A stretch of DNA of 8,454 bases, from assembly GCA_030607635.1 (NCBI GenBank), contig JAUWJP010000058.1, positions 1 to 8,454 of the forward strand, read 5' to 3'. The notes under the pieces are model-generated. The model had not been told where the DNA came from. It ran no database searches and worked only from the letters and a program-made list of their open reading frames with translations. This DNA comes from Candidatus Aminicenantota bacterium (GTDB lineage Bacteria > Acidobacteriota > Aminicenantia > Aminicenantales > Aminicenantaceae). A program made the position numbers and the translations under genes. Positions 1-6,442 of the stretch are shown in pieces (position 1 is the stretch's first letter; each line of letters opens with the position of its first letter).

Positions 1-3
1 CTT

Positions 4-65
4 ATTGTACGGTTTATCGTTCATATGGTCGCTATAATGATTATATGTTCGCTATTTCGTACAAT
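4..65. repeat. Period-20 direct near-repeat framed by an 8-bp inverted repeat
   Basis: ATATGGTCGCTAT (23-35) recurs as ATATGTTCGCTAT (43-55), exactly 20 bp later with one mismatch. The pair is framed by ATTGTACG (4-11) and its exact reverse complement CGTACAAT (58-65). A third, poorly matching copy may sit one period upstream. Repeats spaced about two helical turns apart suit multiple protein contacts on one DNA face, as at some transposon ends or operators. The window edge cuts off the left context, so the identity is open. Confidence 0.4.
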
Positions 66-212
66 ATTATAAATATTCATTAAAAAAATTGCAAACGGAA
101 ATTCTTAATAGAATTAATTTCGCGTTTTCATGTCTTCTTTCAAATGTAGAAGACGTGAACAACATACCTAACTTGCTCTCTGCTTCTTTCCTTCAGATGT
201 TTCCACATAAAT

Positions 213-422
213 GGGGTCTTGCTTTTTGCCTGTCTCAACAAGCTCAGAAAAGCGTATTGAAATTTCATTACAAGGATGAAAGTGACATAGATACTTCCTG
301 TCTTCAGGATGAGATTGCCACGCCCCTTGCTCATTTATAAAAAGCGCGGGATCGCCGGCAACGTAATGCATTAGTATAAATTGCGTTTGTATGAGTAAAG
401 GCAAAAAGCAAGACCTGACCCC
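213..422. mobile_element. Possible small non-autonomous (MITE-like) element with inverted ends
   Basis: GGTCTTGCTTTTTGCC at 215-230 is repeated as its perfect 16-bp reverse complement at 400-415. The match extends outward: the right end continues as CCTGACCCC (414-422), and the left end starts GGGG (213-216) but lacks five bases present in the right copy. The enclosed 210 bp has no gene. Inverted ends around a short non-coding core are the signature of a MITE or a paired REP-type repeat. I see no clear target-site duplication at 205-212 versus 423-430, so mobility is inferred from the ends only. Confidence 0.4.
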
Positions 423-529
423 GGGGATGCTAAAGACTTTATTCTGAATATTTCGAGGGGATATTGTACTATCTATTTTTTTGGTTGATTTTTTTTTGAT
501 AATATAGGATAAAATTTAAGGACAAGAAA

Positions 530-1654
530 ATGGATATAAATATAAGAGAACTCAGAACAAGGAAGGATTTGAAAACATTCATTTATCTTCCTGAAAAGAT
601 TCATGCCAATCATCCTAATTGGGTGCATCCCATATATATGTATGAATGGAAGTATTTCAACCGCGAAAAGAACAAGGCTTTCTCCTACAGTGATACGGTT
701 CTATTGAGCGCCTTCTGCGGAGAAAAGGCCGTAGGAAGGATCATGGGTATCATCAATTCTCGCCACAACGAGTACAGAAACGAGAAGACGGCAAGATTTG
801 GCTATTTGGAGACAGGGGAAGATGAGGAGGTTGTTCGTTCCCTTTTGAGTTATGTCGAAGACTGGGCAAGGAAGAAAGGGATGACAAAAATTATCGGTCC
901 CTATGGATTCTCAGACCAAGATCCCGAAGGGTTTTTGATAGAAGGATTCGAGAATCGAGCGACCATTGCAACCTATTATAATTTTGAATGGATGCCTCGC
1001 TTTGTTGAAAAGCAGGGGTATACGAAAGATGTGGATTATTTTGTCTACAAACTGGATGTGCCTAAAGAATTTCCTGAATTTTACCGGAGAATTTATGAGA
1101 GAATCGAGAGAAAGAGAAACTTTGAAATTGTCGAATTCCGGAAGAGAAAAGAACTGAAGCCTTGGGTAAAGCCGATTCTTCATCTTATGAATGAGTGTTA
1201 TACTGGAAGCAGCATTTATGGATACGCTCCTTTGGATGAAACAGAGATGGAGGATTTGGCCAAGCGTTACCTGCCCGGTCTCGATCCCAGGTTTGTGAAG
1301 GTAGTTAAGAAGGATGATGAAGTGGTGTCCTTTATTATTGCCATGCCAGATATAACTGAGGGCATTCAAAAAGCCAGGGGTCATCTTTTCCCTTTTGGCT
1401 TCCTGAAGATATTGCGAGCAGCGAAGAAGACAAAACAGTTGGACCTGCTCCTTGGTGGTATCAAGGAGAAATATCGAGGCCGGGGGCTTGATGTCCTTAT
1501 GGGAGTAAAGACGCTCCTCTCAGCTCATGAAGCTGGCTTGGAAATGCTTGATACCCACCATGAGTTGGAAGAGAATGTAAAAGTTAGAGCGGAGATGGAG
1601 AAAATGGGGGGAAAGATTTACAAGCGCTTTCGTGTGTTTCAAAAAAAACTCTAA
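530..1654 (+). CDS. YghO-like GNAT-superfamily protein (putative N-acetyltransferase)
   Basis: This 374-residue cytoplasmic protein belongs, by my recognition, to the YghO-like group, whose members are about this long and adopt acetyltransferase-type folds; the substrate is unknown. The N-terminal part has the group's NHPNWVHP-type segment (about residues 27-34) and a GPYGFSDQDPEGFLIEGF block (123-140). The C-terminal part has KYRGRG (314-319), which fits the acetyl-CoA pyrophosphate-binding pattern (Q/R)xxGxG with Lys in first place. It ends in a conserved-looking basic segment (residues 357-374). There is no signal peptide or membrane segment. AAGGA at 518-522 lies 7 bp before the ATG, supporting this start. 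A poor promoter candidate (TTGGTT 481-486, TATAGG 503-508) precedes it. It is a single gene converging on polA and ends at the hairpin 1661-1695. The family call is fairly firm; enzymatic activity is inference. Confidence 0.75.
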   Translation: MDINIRELRTRKDLKTFIYLPEKIHANHPNWVHPIYMYEWKYFNREKNKAFSYSDTVLLSAFCGEKAVGRIMGIINSRHNEYRNEKTARFGYLETGEDEEVVRSLLSYVEDWARKKGMTKIIGPYGFSDQDPEGFLIEGFENRATIATYYNFEWMPRFVEKQGYTKDVDYFVYKLDVPKEFPEFYRRIYERIERKRNFEIVEFRKRKELKPWVKPILHLMNECYTGSSIYGYAPLDETEMEDLAKRYLPGLDPRFVKVVKKDDEVVSFIIAMPDITEGIQKARGHLFPFGFLKILRAAKKTKQLDLLLGGIKEKYRGRGLDVLMGVKTLLSAHEAGLEMLDTHHELEENVKVRAEMEKMGGKIYKRFRVFQKKL

Positions 1655-1660
1655 TAATAA

Positions 1661-1695
1661 AGTAAAAAATTGGGGCCAGGCCCCATTTTTTTACT
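1661..1695. terminator. Bidirectional hairpin terminator between convergent genes
   Basis: Arms 1661-1677 and 1679-1695 pair at 16 of 17 positions around A1678. The core is TGGGGCCAGGCCCCA (1671-1685), flanked by an A-run on the left and T7 (1686-1692) on the right. Each strand therefore shows a G/C stem followed by a run of T, which suits intrinsic termination both ways. It begins 6 bp after the stop of the 530-1654 gene. Its right arm contains the polA stop codon (TTA at 1691-1693 on +). The same core sequence recurs at 4423-4437 and 4472-4486. Confidence 0.8.
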
Positions 1696-4366
1696 TTGCC
1701 TCGGCCCAGTTCACTCCCCAACTAAGGTGAATTTTCAAGGGAGCTTTAAGGGGAAAAACATTTTCCATTCTTTCCTTGACCAAGATCTCCATTTCATCTT
1801 TTTCTGCGTCTGGAACTTCAAAAACCAGCTCATCGTGCACTTGAAGAATCATCTTTGACTTCAGGTCTTTCCTTTTCATTTCGCGCCAGATGTCGATCAT
1901 AGCTTTTTTCATTAAGTCAGCAGCAGAGCCCTGGATAGGAGTGTTGAGAGCGATGCGGCGGCCTGCCTGCTGGGTCATTTTATCTTTGTGCTGGAGCTCT
2001 GGGACCTGCCGCTTCCTCCCAAAGATGGTTTCAGAGAAACCTTTTTCCTGAGCATCCTTTACCTTCTCTTCCAGAAACTGGTAAACTTTTGGGTATTTCT
2101 CATAGTAGAGATCAATAAAATCCTGGGCTTCAGAAGTTGAGGTTTCGAGCTCTTTTGCCAGTGAGAAAGCTGAAACGCCATAAACCATACTGAAATTAAT
2201 AATTTTTGCTCTTCTTCGTTTTTCTTCTTTGAAGAGAATGGAAGAGTTGCCAAAAACGCGCTCTGCTGTTTCTTCATGAATATCCCGGTCATGAAGGAAA
2301 GTTTCAATCAGGGCGGGATCTTTTGAGAGATGGGCCAGGACCCTGAGCTCTACTTGGGAATAGTCGGCTGAGAGGAAGAGGTGCCCTTGAGCGGGGATGA
2401 AAGCCTCCCGAAACCTGCGCCCCAAATCTCCTTTTACGGGAATGTTTTGCAGATTTGGATCACTGCTGGAAAGCCTGCCCGTTGCCGCCACGGTTTGGTT
2501 GTATGAGGTGTGAATTCTCCCTGTTGCTGGATTGAGAAGGAGAGGAAGAGAGTCAGCATAGCCTGATTTTAGCTTGGTGAGCTTTCTGTATTCCAGGGTA
2601 TATTGTGCGATCGGATAGTGCCCTGCTAATTCTTGGAGGATGTTAACGCTCGTCGAATAGCTCTTGGTTATTTTTGTTCTTCTTGATGCGGGGAGGTTCA
2701 ATTTATCGAAAAGAATGCTGGCAAGCTGTTGAGGAGAATTTATGTTGAATTCTTCACCGCTGATATCGTAGATTTTTTTTCTGAGATGGCCAAGTTCATA
2801 TTCGAGTTCAGAGGATAAATTTTTCAAGGCCTGGGTATCGATTTTCACCCCCCACATTTCCATATCAGCAAGAACCTCGATCAGAGGAAGCTCAAATTTA
2901 CGGTAAAGGGAATCTAACTTTTCCTCTTTAACTTTAGGCCAGAGCAAGGAGCTGAGCTGAAGGGTTAGATCAGCGTCCTGGCAGGCATAGGGAGCAACCC
3001 GATCTATATCCACGGCATCGATCGTGACCTCATTTTTTCCTTTGCCGACAATATCATTGTAAGAGATGGCTTTGACCTGGAGATAGGTTAGAGCCAGCCT
3101 GTTTAGATTGTGTTTGCCCCAATTTGGCTCCAGAAGATAGGAGAGGATCATCGAGTCTAAATCTATGCCCTGGACATGGATTCCTTCTTTTTTAAGAACT
3201 ATATAATCATATTTGATGTTCTGGCCAATTTTTTTTATTTTTGGATCTGCGAGAACTTTTTTGAGAAGGTTTAAAGCCTGCTCTTTCGGTAGTTGTGATG
3301 GAGCATTTGGATAATCATGACGGAGAGGGACGTAGAAAGCATGGTTTGGCTTTATGGAGAAGGACAGCCCGACCAGACGGGCCTGAGTGGGAAAGGCACT
3401 GTCTGTTTCTGTGTCAAGGGATACAAATTTTGCTCTTTTTATCTTTGCGATCAGCTCTCGCAACGCTTTTTCTTCAAAAATAACCCTGTAGTGTTTTTTA
3501 GTGCTCTTGGGCTTTTTCATGTATTCAGCTAAGAGGGAAGAAAATTCTAATTCCTGGAAGATTGGAATCAATTCTTTGTAGTTCGGTTCTGATACAGAAA
3601 AATCCTCCAGGTTGAATTTCACATCCAACCCTTTTTCGATAGTTGCCAATTGCTGGCTTAATTTCAGCTGCTCCAAGTTCTGTTTGATTTTCTCCTGAAG
3701 TCGAGTTTTCTCTATATTGTCTAGATTTTTAAGGAGCTTCTCCAAAGAGCCAAATTGATTTATGAGAGCTTTGGAAGTTTTTTCTCCGATTCCGGGAACT
3801 CCTGGAATATTGTCTGAAGAATCTCCCCATAGAGCGAGAACATCAACGACCTGGGAGGGTGAAACGCCAAAGTGTTCCTTCACCTTTTTTTCATCCAGGG
3901 AGATTTCTTTTACAGGATTGTAGACAATTGTTAACTTATCAACGAGTTGAAAGATATCTTTGTCATTAGTGACAATGACAGATAGAACATTATGGGAGGA
4001 GGCCCGTTGAGCCAGGCTGCCTAATACATCATCTGCCTCATAATTTTCCTGCTCGAAAAGAGGGATGTTAAATGCTCTTAAAATTTTTTTAATGACTGGA
4101 ATCTGGACAACTAAGTCCTCTGGCATGGGTTTGCGGTTGGCCTTATAGTCTTTGAAGGCTTTTTGGCGTATCGTGGGGCCTTTAACATCAAAGACTATTC
4201 CAAGATAGTGAGGCTTCTCCCTCTCCATTAGTTTTTTGAGCATACTGATAAACCCAAAAACAGCATTAGTGGGAAAGCCTTTAGAAGTAGAAAGGGGCTG
4301 GACGGCGTAATATGAGCGATAAAGGAAAGAATTGCCGTCGATTAAATATAGTTTTTTTTCAGCCAT
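1691..4366 (-). CDS. polA: DNA polymerase I, with 5' nuclease and proofreading exonuclease
   Basis: This 891-residue enzyme fills gaps after primer removal and during excision repair. The N-terminal 5' nuclease (about 1-285) has LIDGNSFLYRSYY (8-20), the acidic YEADD (109-113) and the GDSSDNIPGVPGIG helix-hairpin-helix entry (181-194). The 3'-5' exonuclease (about 295-480) retains all key residues: D318 and E320 (Exo I), N383 and D387 (Exo II), Y460 and D464 (Exo III), so proofreading should be active. The polymerase part (about 485-891) has motif A with D668 in ADYSQVELR, an O-helix with R717, K721, F725 and Y729, and motif C HDE (844-846). Phe at 725 predicts discrimination against dideoxynucleotides. 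The ATG at 4366-4364 starts a canonical N-terminus, but no good Shine-Dalgarno precedes it. The gene is transcribed alone from the promoter at 4554-4581, through a leader carrying palindromic repeats. Confidence 0.98.
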   Translation of the reverse strand: MAEKKLYLIDGNSFLYRSYYAVQPLSTSKGFPTNAVFGFISMLKKLMEREKPHYLGIVFDVKGPTIRQKAFKDYKANRKPMPEDLVVQIPVIKKILRAFNIPLFEQENYEADDVLGSLAQRASSHNVLSVIVTNDKDIFQLVDKLTIVYNPVKEISLDEKKVKEHFGVSPSQVVDVLALWGDSSDNIPGVPGIGEKTSKALINQFGSLEKLLKNLDNIEKTRLQEKIKQNLEQLKLSQQLATIEKGLDVKFNLEDFSVSEPNYKELIPIFQELEFSSLLAEYMKKPKSTKKHYRVIFEEKALRELIAKIKRAKFVSLDTETDSAFPTQARLVGLSFSIKPNHAFYVPLRHDYPNAPSQLPKEQALNLLKKVLADPKIKKIGQNIKYDYIVLKKEGIHVQGIDLDSMILSYLLEPNWGKHNLNRLALTYLQVKAISYNDIVGKGKNEVTIDAVDIDRVAPYACQDADLTLQLSSLLWPKVKEEKLDSLYRKFELPLIEVLADMEMWGVKIDTQALKNLSSELEYELGHLRKKIYDISGEEFNINSPQQLASILFDKLNLPASRRTKITKSYSTSVNILQELAGHYPIAQYTLEYRKLTKLKSGYADSLPLLLNPATGRIHTSYNQTVAATGRLSSSDPNLQNIPVKGDLGRRFREAFIPAQGHLFLSADYSQVELRVLAHLSKDPALIETFLHDRDIHEETAERVFGNSSILFKEEKRRRAKIINFSMVYGVSAFSLAKELETSTSEAQDFIDLYYEKYPKVYQFLEEKVKDAQEKGFSETIFGRKRQVPELQHKDKMTQQAGRRIALNTPIQGSAADLMKKAMIDIWREMKRKDLKSKMILQVHDELVFEVPDAEKDEMEILVKERMENVFPLKAPLKIHLSWGVNWAEAK

Positions 4367-4400
4367 TCAGGTTAGAGTTCAAAAAGAATGATTTTTTCTG

Positions 4401-4494
4401 GGAATAAATGGGGCCAAATAAATGGGGCCAGGCCCCATTTTCTGTATGAGAATGTCATCTTTCTTACAAAATGGGGCCTGGCCCCATTTATTCC
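4401..4494. repeat. Cluster of G/C-rich palindromic (REP/BIME-like) repeats
   Basis: Two 15-bp palindromes, TGGGGCCAGGCCCCA (4423-4437) and TGGGGCCTGGCCCCA (4472-4486), face each other. With flanks they form a perfect 25-bp inverted pair (4417-4441 against 4468-4492) separated by 26 bp. A half copy precedes them: AATAAATGGGGCC occurs at 4403-4415 and again at 4417-4429. Bases 4401-4415 are also the exact reverse complement of 4480-4494. Head-to-head palindromes of this size resemble the BIMEs formed by REP sequences, which in other bacteria are mobilised by IS200-like RAYT transposases; no such gene is in the window. The cluster lies in the polA leader and could fold in that transcript. Confidence 0.75.
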
Positions 4495-4553
4495 CTTTGC
4501 ATATTTTAAACTAAAAGATTTTCCTTATTGATGATATTGCTTTATCATGTATT

Positions 4554-4581
4554 ATTATACTCTTAAATATAGAGATATCAA
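4554..4581 (-). promoter_or_regulatory. Sigma70-type promoter for polA
   Basis: Read on the minus strand, TTGATA (4581-4576) and TATAAT (4559-4554) are separated by 16 bp, matching 5/6 and 6/6 of the consensus boxes. Transcription would start near 4547, giving a leader of roughly 180 bases that contains the palindrome cluster. The region is A/T-rich, which raises the chance of fortuitous matches, but direction and position fit polA. Confidence 0.55.
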
Positions 4582-4582
4582 G

Positions 4583-4650
4583 TTGGGAGTCCCCGATTGG
4601 GGAGTGTCAAGAATATTGTGTGAAATTGGGGATCGGTGTATTCTCCCATT
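4583..4650. mobile_element. Possible IS256-family terminal inverted-repeat remnant
   Basis: The segment GAGTGTCAAGAATATTGTGT (4602-4621) followed by GAAATT resembles, from memory, termini of IS256/Mutator-type insertion sequences, which often read as (reverse) TTTACACAAAATNTTGACAC. It sits among G/C clusters: CCCC-GATT-GGGG (4591-4602), and TGGGAG (4584-4589) matched by CTCCCA (4643-4648). No transposase remains nearby. It would be a solo end or scar left by deletion or excision. The identification is by similarity to remembered ends only. Confidence 0.35.
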
Positions 4651-4661
4651 TTTTACCTCAG

Positions 4662-4689
4662 TTGACAAAGGCAACTAAGATGTTATAAT
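4662..4689 (+). promoter_or_regulatory. Near-consensus sigma70 promoter of the yceD-rpmF-plsX-fab operon
   Basis: A perfect TTGACA (4662-4667) and a perfect TATAAT (4684-4689) are separated by 16 bp, one less than the optimal spacing. The expected start is near 4696, leaving a leader of only about 17 bases before the ATG at 4713. Such a strong promoter fits an operon carrying a ribosomal protein and acyl carrier protein. It also argues against the in-frame TTG at 4701 as translation start, because that would lie about 5 bases from the 5' end. Confidence 0.85.
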
Positions 4690-4712
4690 AGATAAATTAT
4701 TTGGAAGAGAAG

Positions 4713-5231
4713 ATGATTATAGATGTTGAAAAACTGCCCAAGGAAGGGCGAAAAATCTCTGAAGATTTTGAATTCCTCAATGTGGCCCTTATTGAGGAAA
4801 GTGCCGTTTTCCTTAAACCTGTTCACGCTGAGCTCACTATGAAAAAAAAAGGAGAAGAGATTTTTATAAAAGGGAAGATTATCACTTGCTTCAGCTTAAT
4901 ATGCAGCCGCTGCCTTGTTCCCTTTGAATCCTTGATTGATTCAAAGTTTGATCTTGTTTATCTTCCTGAAGAACTCGATATAATTCAGGATAAATTGGAG
5001 AGCGATGATATAAATAAATTGTTTTATTATAACGGCAAGATAGATATCGAAGAGGTGATTTTGGAACAGTTGAATTTAGTTTTTCCTGCCAAGCCTTTAT
5101 GTTCTGATGATTGCCAGGGAATCTGCCCTGTTTGCGGGAAAGTCATAAGGGACAGCGAGTGTGTCTGTGTTACGAAGAGCTCTGATCCTCGCCTCAAGAA
5201 ATTAAAGATATTCATAAAAGAGAAGAGTTAA
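4713..5231 (+). CDS. yceD: YceD/DUF177 family protein (23S rRNA accumulation)
   Basis: The 172-residue protein belongs to DUF177, whose members YceD in bacteria and DUF177A in plastids are implicated in 23S rRNA accumulation or processing. Visible family marks are CSRCLVPFE (64-72), where Cys64 and Cys67 form a CxxC pair, and a second cysteine group near the end (Cys130, 134, 138, 141, 150, 152) that looks able to bind zinc. The N-terminal third is the usual variable beta-rich part. I chose ATG 4713 because it leaves room for a ribosome site (GGAAGAGA, 4703-4710) after the predicted transcript start; TTG 4701 would give 176 residues. It is the first gene of the operon. Its stop codon directly abuts the rpmF start, a linkage conserved across many bacteria that supports the assignment. 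Confidence 0.88.
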   Translation: MIIDVEKLPKEGRKISEDFEFLNVALIEESAVFLKPVHAELTMKKKGEEIFIKGKIITCFSLICSRCLVPFESLIDSKFDLVYLPEELDIIQDKLESDDINKLFYYNGKIDIEEVILEQLNLVFPAKPLCSDDCQGICPVCGKVIRDSECVCVTKSSDPRLKKLKIFIKEKS

Positions 5232-5414
5232 ATGGCTCATCCGAAAAGAAGACATTCCCATTCACGAAAAAAGAAGAGAAGAGCACACGACGCTCTTTCC
5301 CTTCCTTCTTTGGCCCTTTGTTCCAACTGCGGAAATCCCAAATTGCCCCACCGAGCATGCCCTGAGTGTGGCTTTTACCGGGAGAGGCAGGTTATTGATG
5401 GATCTGAAGAGTGA
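5232..5414 (+). CDS. rpmF: 50S ribosomal protein L32
   Basis: This is a 60-residue ribosomal protein, the normal length for L32. It opens with the typical basic segment MAHPKRRHSHSRKKKRRAH, which threads into the large subunit near the exit tunnel region. A zinc-ribbon follows with Cys30, Cys33, Cys43 and Cys46, so this is the zinc-binding (C+) form rather than the cysteine-free paralogue used under zinc limitation. The C-terminus GFYRERQVI is characteristic. The ATG follows the yceD stop with no spacer, suggesting translational coupling, and plsX starts 13 bp after its stop. Confidence 0.97.
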   Translation: MAHPKRRHSHSRKKKRRAHDALSLPSLALCSNCGNPKLPHRACPECGFYRERQVIDGSEE

Positions 5415-5427
5415 TGAAGGGTGACGG

Positions 5428-6441
5428 ATGAAGGTTGCTGTTGATGCCATGGGCGGGGACTTTGGTCCCAGAGTCATGGTAGAAGGGGCTTTGAAAGCAT
5501 CCCGAGAGTATAAGATTGAAACCCTTCTTGTGGGGGGTGAAGACCTTATAAAAAAAGAGTACGAAAGGCTCGACCATTCAAAGGCAAAAGTAACAATTAT
5601 TAATGCCACAGAAGCCATCGGCATGGGCGAGGGGATGCTTTCTTTCAGAAGAAAGAAGAGGTCTTCTATCTGTATAGGGGCTGAGCTGGTTAAGAAAGGG
5701 GAAGCAGAGGCTTTGGTCAGCACCGGAAATACGGGTGCCGTCGTCTATCTATCCAAAAAAATATTGGGAGCTTTAAAGGGAGTAGAGAAGCCAGGCTTGT
5801 CCCTCCTTGTTCCTAATCTAAAAGGTCTTACTCTCCTCATAGACGTAGGAGCAAACGTCAACTGCCGTCCGCATCACTTGGAGCAGTTCGGTGTGATGGG
5901 TCACATTTTTATGGAGAGTGTATTAGGCCTAAAGAATCCCAGAATAGGCTTAATGAGTATAGGAGAAGAAGACTCAAAGGGGAATGAATTAACTAAGGAA
6001 GCATTTGAAAAACTTCAAGCTTCCTCTTTGAATTTTATCGGAAATATAGAGGGTAAAGACATGTATTCAGGAAAAGCCGATGTCATCGTTAGCGACGGCT
6101 TTACAGGAAATGTGGCCTTAAAGGTAAGCGAAGGAGCCGTGGAAACCTTTTTTTACATGGCTCTCACTGAACTCATGAAAAATTTCTTCTCTAAAATTGG
6201 ACTTTTCTTAATGAAGAGACATTTAAAGAAGATTTTTAAAAAGATAGATTATGCAGAATATGGAGGAGCCCAACTTTTAGGAATAAACGGAGTCTGTATA
6301 ATCGGCCATGGGCGCTCAACTCCCAATGCTGTGAAGAATGCTGTGGGATTAGCCAAGGATTTTGTCCAGAACAAAGTTCAAGAGAAAATTCAAAACGGGA
6401 TAGCCAATATCCCCCGCACCATTGGAAAAGCTGAGGTTTAA
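5428..6441 (+). CDS. plsX: Phosphate acyltransferase PlsX
   Basis: PlsX (acyl-ACP:phosphate transacylase) converts acyl-ACP and inorganic phosphate to acyl-phosphate, the donor used by PlsY to start phospholipid synthesis. It is a soluble enzyme that associates peripherally with the membrane. The 337 residues match family length. Recognisable blocks are DAMGGDFGP (6-14), STGNTGA (98-104), DVGANVNCRPHHLEQF (139-154), SIGEEDSKGNEL (177-188), GNIEGKD (205-211), VSDGFTGNVALK (221-232) and YGGAQLLGINGV (278-289). A basic, hydrophobic stretch at about 250-272 lies where the family has its membrane-contacting helical tip. AAGG at 5417-5420 lies 7 bp before the ATG. No partner plsY or plsC is in the window. 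The fabG start follows 1 bp after its stop. Confidence 0.96.
   Translation: MKVAVDAMGGDFGPRVMVEGALKASREYKIETLLVGGEDLIKKEYERLDHSKAKVTIINATEAIGMGEGMLSFRRKKRSSICIGAELVKKGEAEALVSTGNTGAVVYLSKKILGALKGVEKPGLSLLVPNLKGLTLLIDVGANVNCRPHHLEQFGVMGHIFMESVLGLKNPRIGLMSIGEEDSKGNELTKEAFEKLQASSLNFIGNIEGKDMYSGKADVIVSDGFTGNVALKVSEGAVETFFYMALTELMKNFFSKIGLFLMKRHLKKIFKKIDYAEYGGAQLLGINGVCIIGHGRSTPNAVKNAVGLAKDFVQNKVQEKIQNGIANIPRTIGKAEV
6433..6436 (+). promoter_or_regulatory. Ribosome-binding site deciding the fabG start
   Basis: GAGG at 6433-6436, inside the last codons of plsX, is 6 bp before ATG 6443. It favours that start over an in-frame TTG at 6422, which would add seven residues (MEKLRFK) not usual for FabG. 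Confidence 0.6.
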
Positions 6442-6442
6442 G

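Larger units (their letters stand above)
1..529. other. Gene-poor left region with repeat and mobile-element debris
   Basis: I see no convincing gene in these 529 bases. Open frames exist on both strands (for example 89-340 on +, starting at TTG, and 168-404 on -), but none has a ribosome-binding site, a recognisable domain or a credible protein composition. They run straight through the inverted repeats at 213-230 and 400-415, as expected for chance frames in non-coding DNA. The stretch holds a period-20 near-repeat at 23-55, an 8-bp inverted repeat (4-11 with 58-65), and a 210-bp segment with inverted ends (213-422). The last 100 bases are T-rich and lead into the gene starting at 530. A fragment of a decayed gene cannot be excluded. 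Confidence 0.55.
4367..4712. other. Divergent intergenic region between polA and the yceD-fab operon
   Basis: This 346-bp gap has no gene but is dense in signals. From polA outward it holds a palindromic repeat cluster (4401-4494), an A/T-rich stretch (4495-4570) with the polA promoter on the minus strand, a sequence like an IS256-family end (4583-4650), and the operon promoter on the plus strand (4662-4689). A small inverted repeat, ATGATA (4531-4536) with TATCAT (4543-4548), sits near the expected polA transcription start. Confidence 0.8.

Noticed and set aside
89..340. 83-residue open frame on the plus strand
   Set aside because: TTG start without a ribosome site, no recognisable domain, and it reads through the inverted-repeat end at 213-230; treated as chance.
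168..404. 78-residue minus-strand frame spanning the MITE-like segment
   Set aside because: Its ends are translated inverted-repeat sequence and there is no ribosome site or family match; it could be a degraded fragment but cannot be supported.
481..508. Promoter for the 530-1654 gene (TTGGTT, 16 bp, TATAGG)
   Set aside because: Both boxes match poorly and the region is a T-rich stretch where weak matches are expected; noted only within the gene entry.
4401..4494. CRISPR array
   Set aside because: The repeats are palindromic, only two full copies and a half copy exist, they are in opposite orientations, and there are no regular spacers or cas genes.
4528..4555. Plus-strand promoter-like TTGATG, 16 bp, TATTAT
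   Set aside because: Lies in A/T-rich DNA overlapping the better minus-strand polA promoter, and a far better plus-strand promoter lies downstream at 4662-4689.
5262..5723. 153-residue minus-strand open frame opposite rpmF and plsX
   Set aside because: A shadow of two certain genes; its composition is serine/proline-rich without a family pattern.
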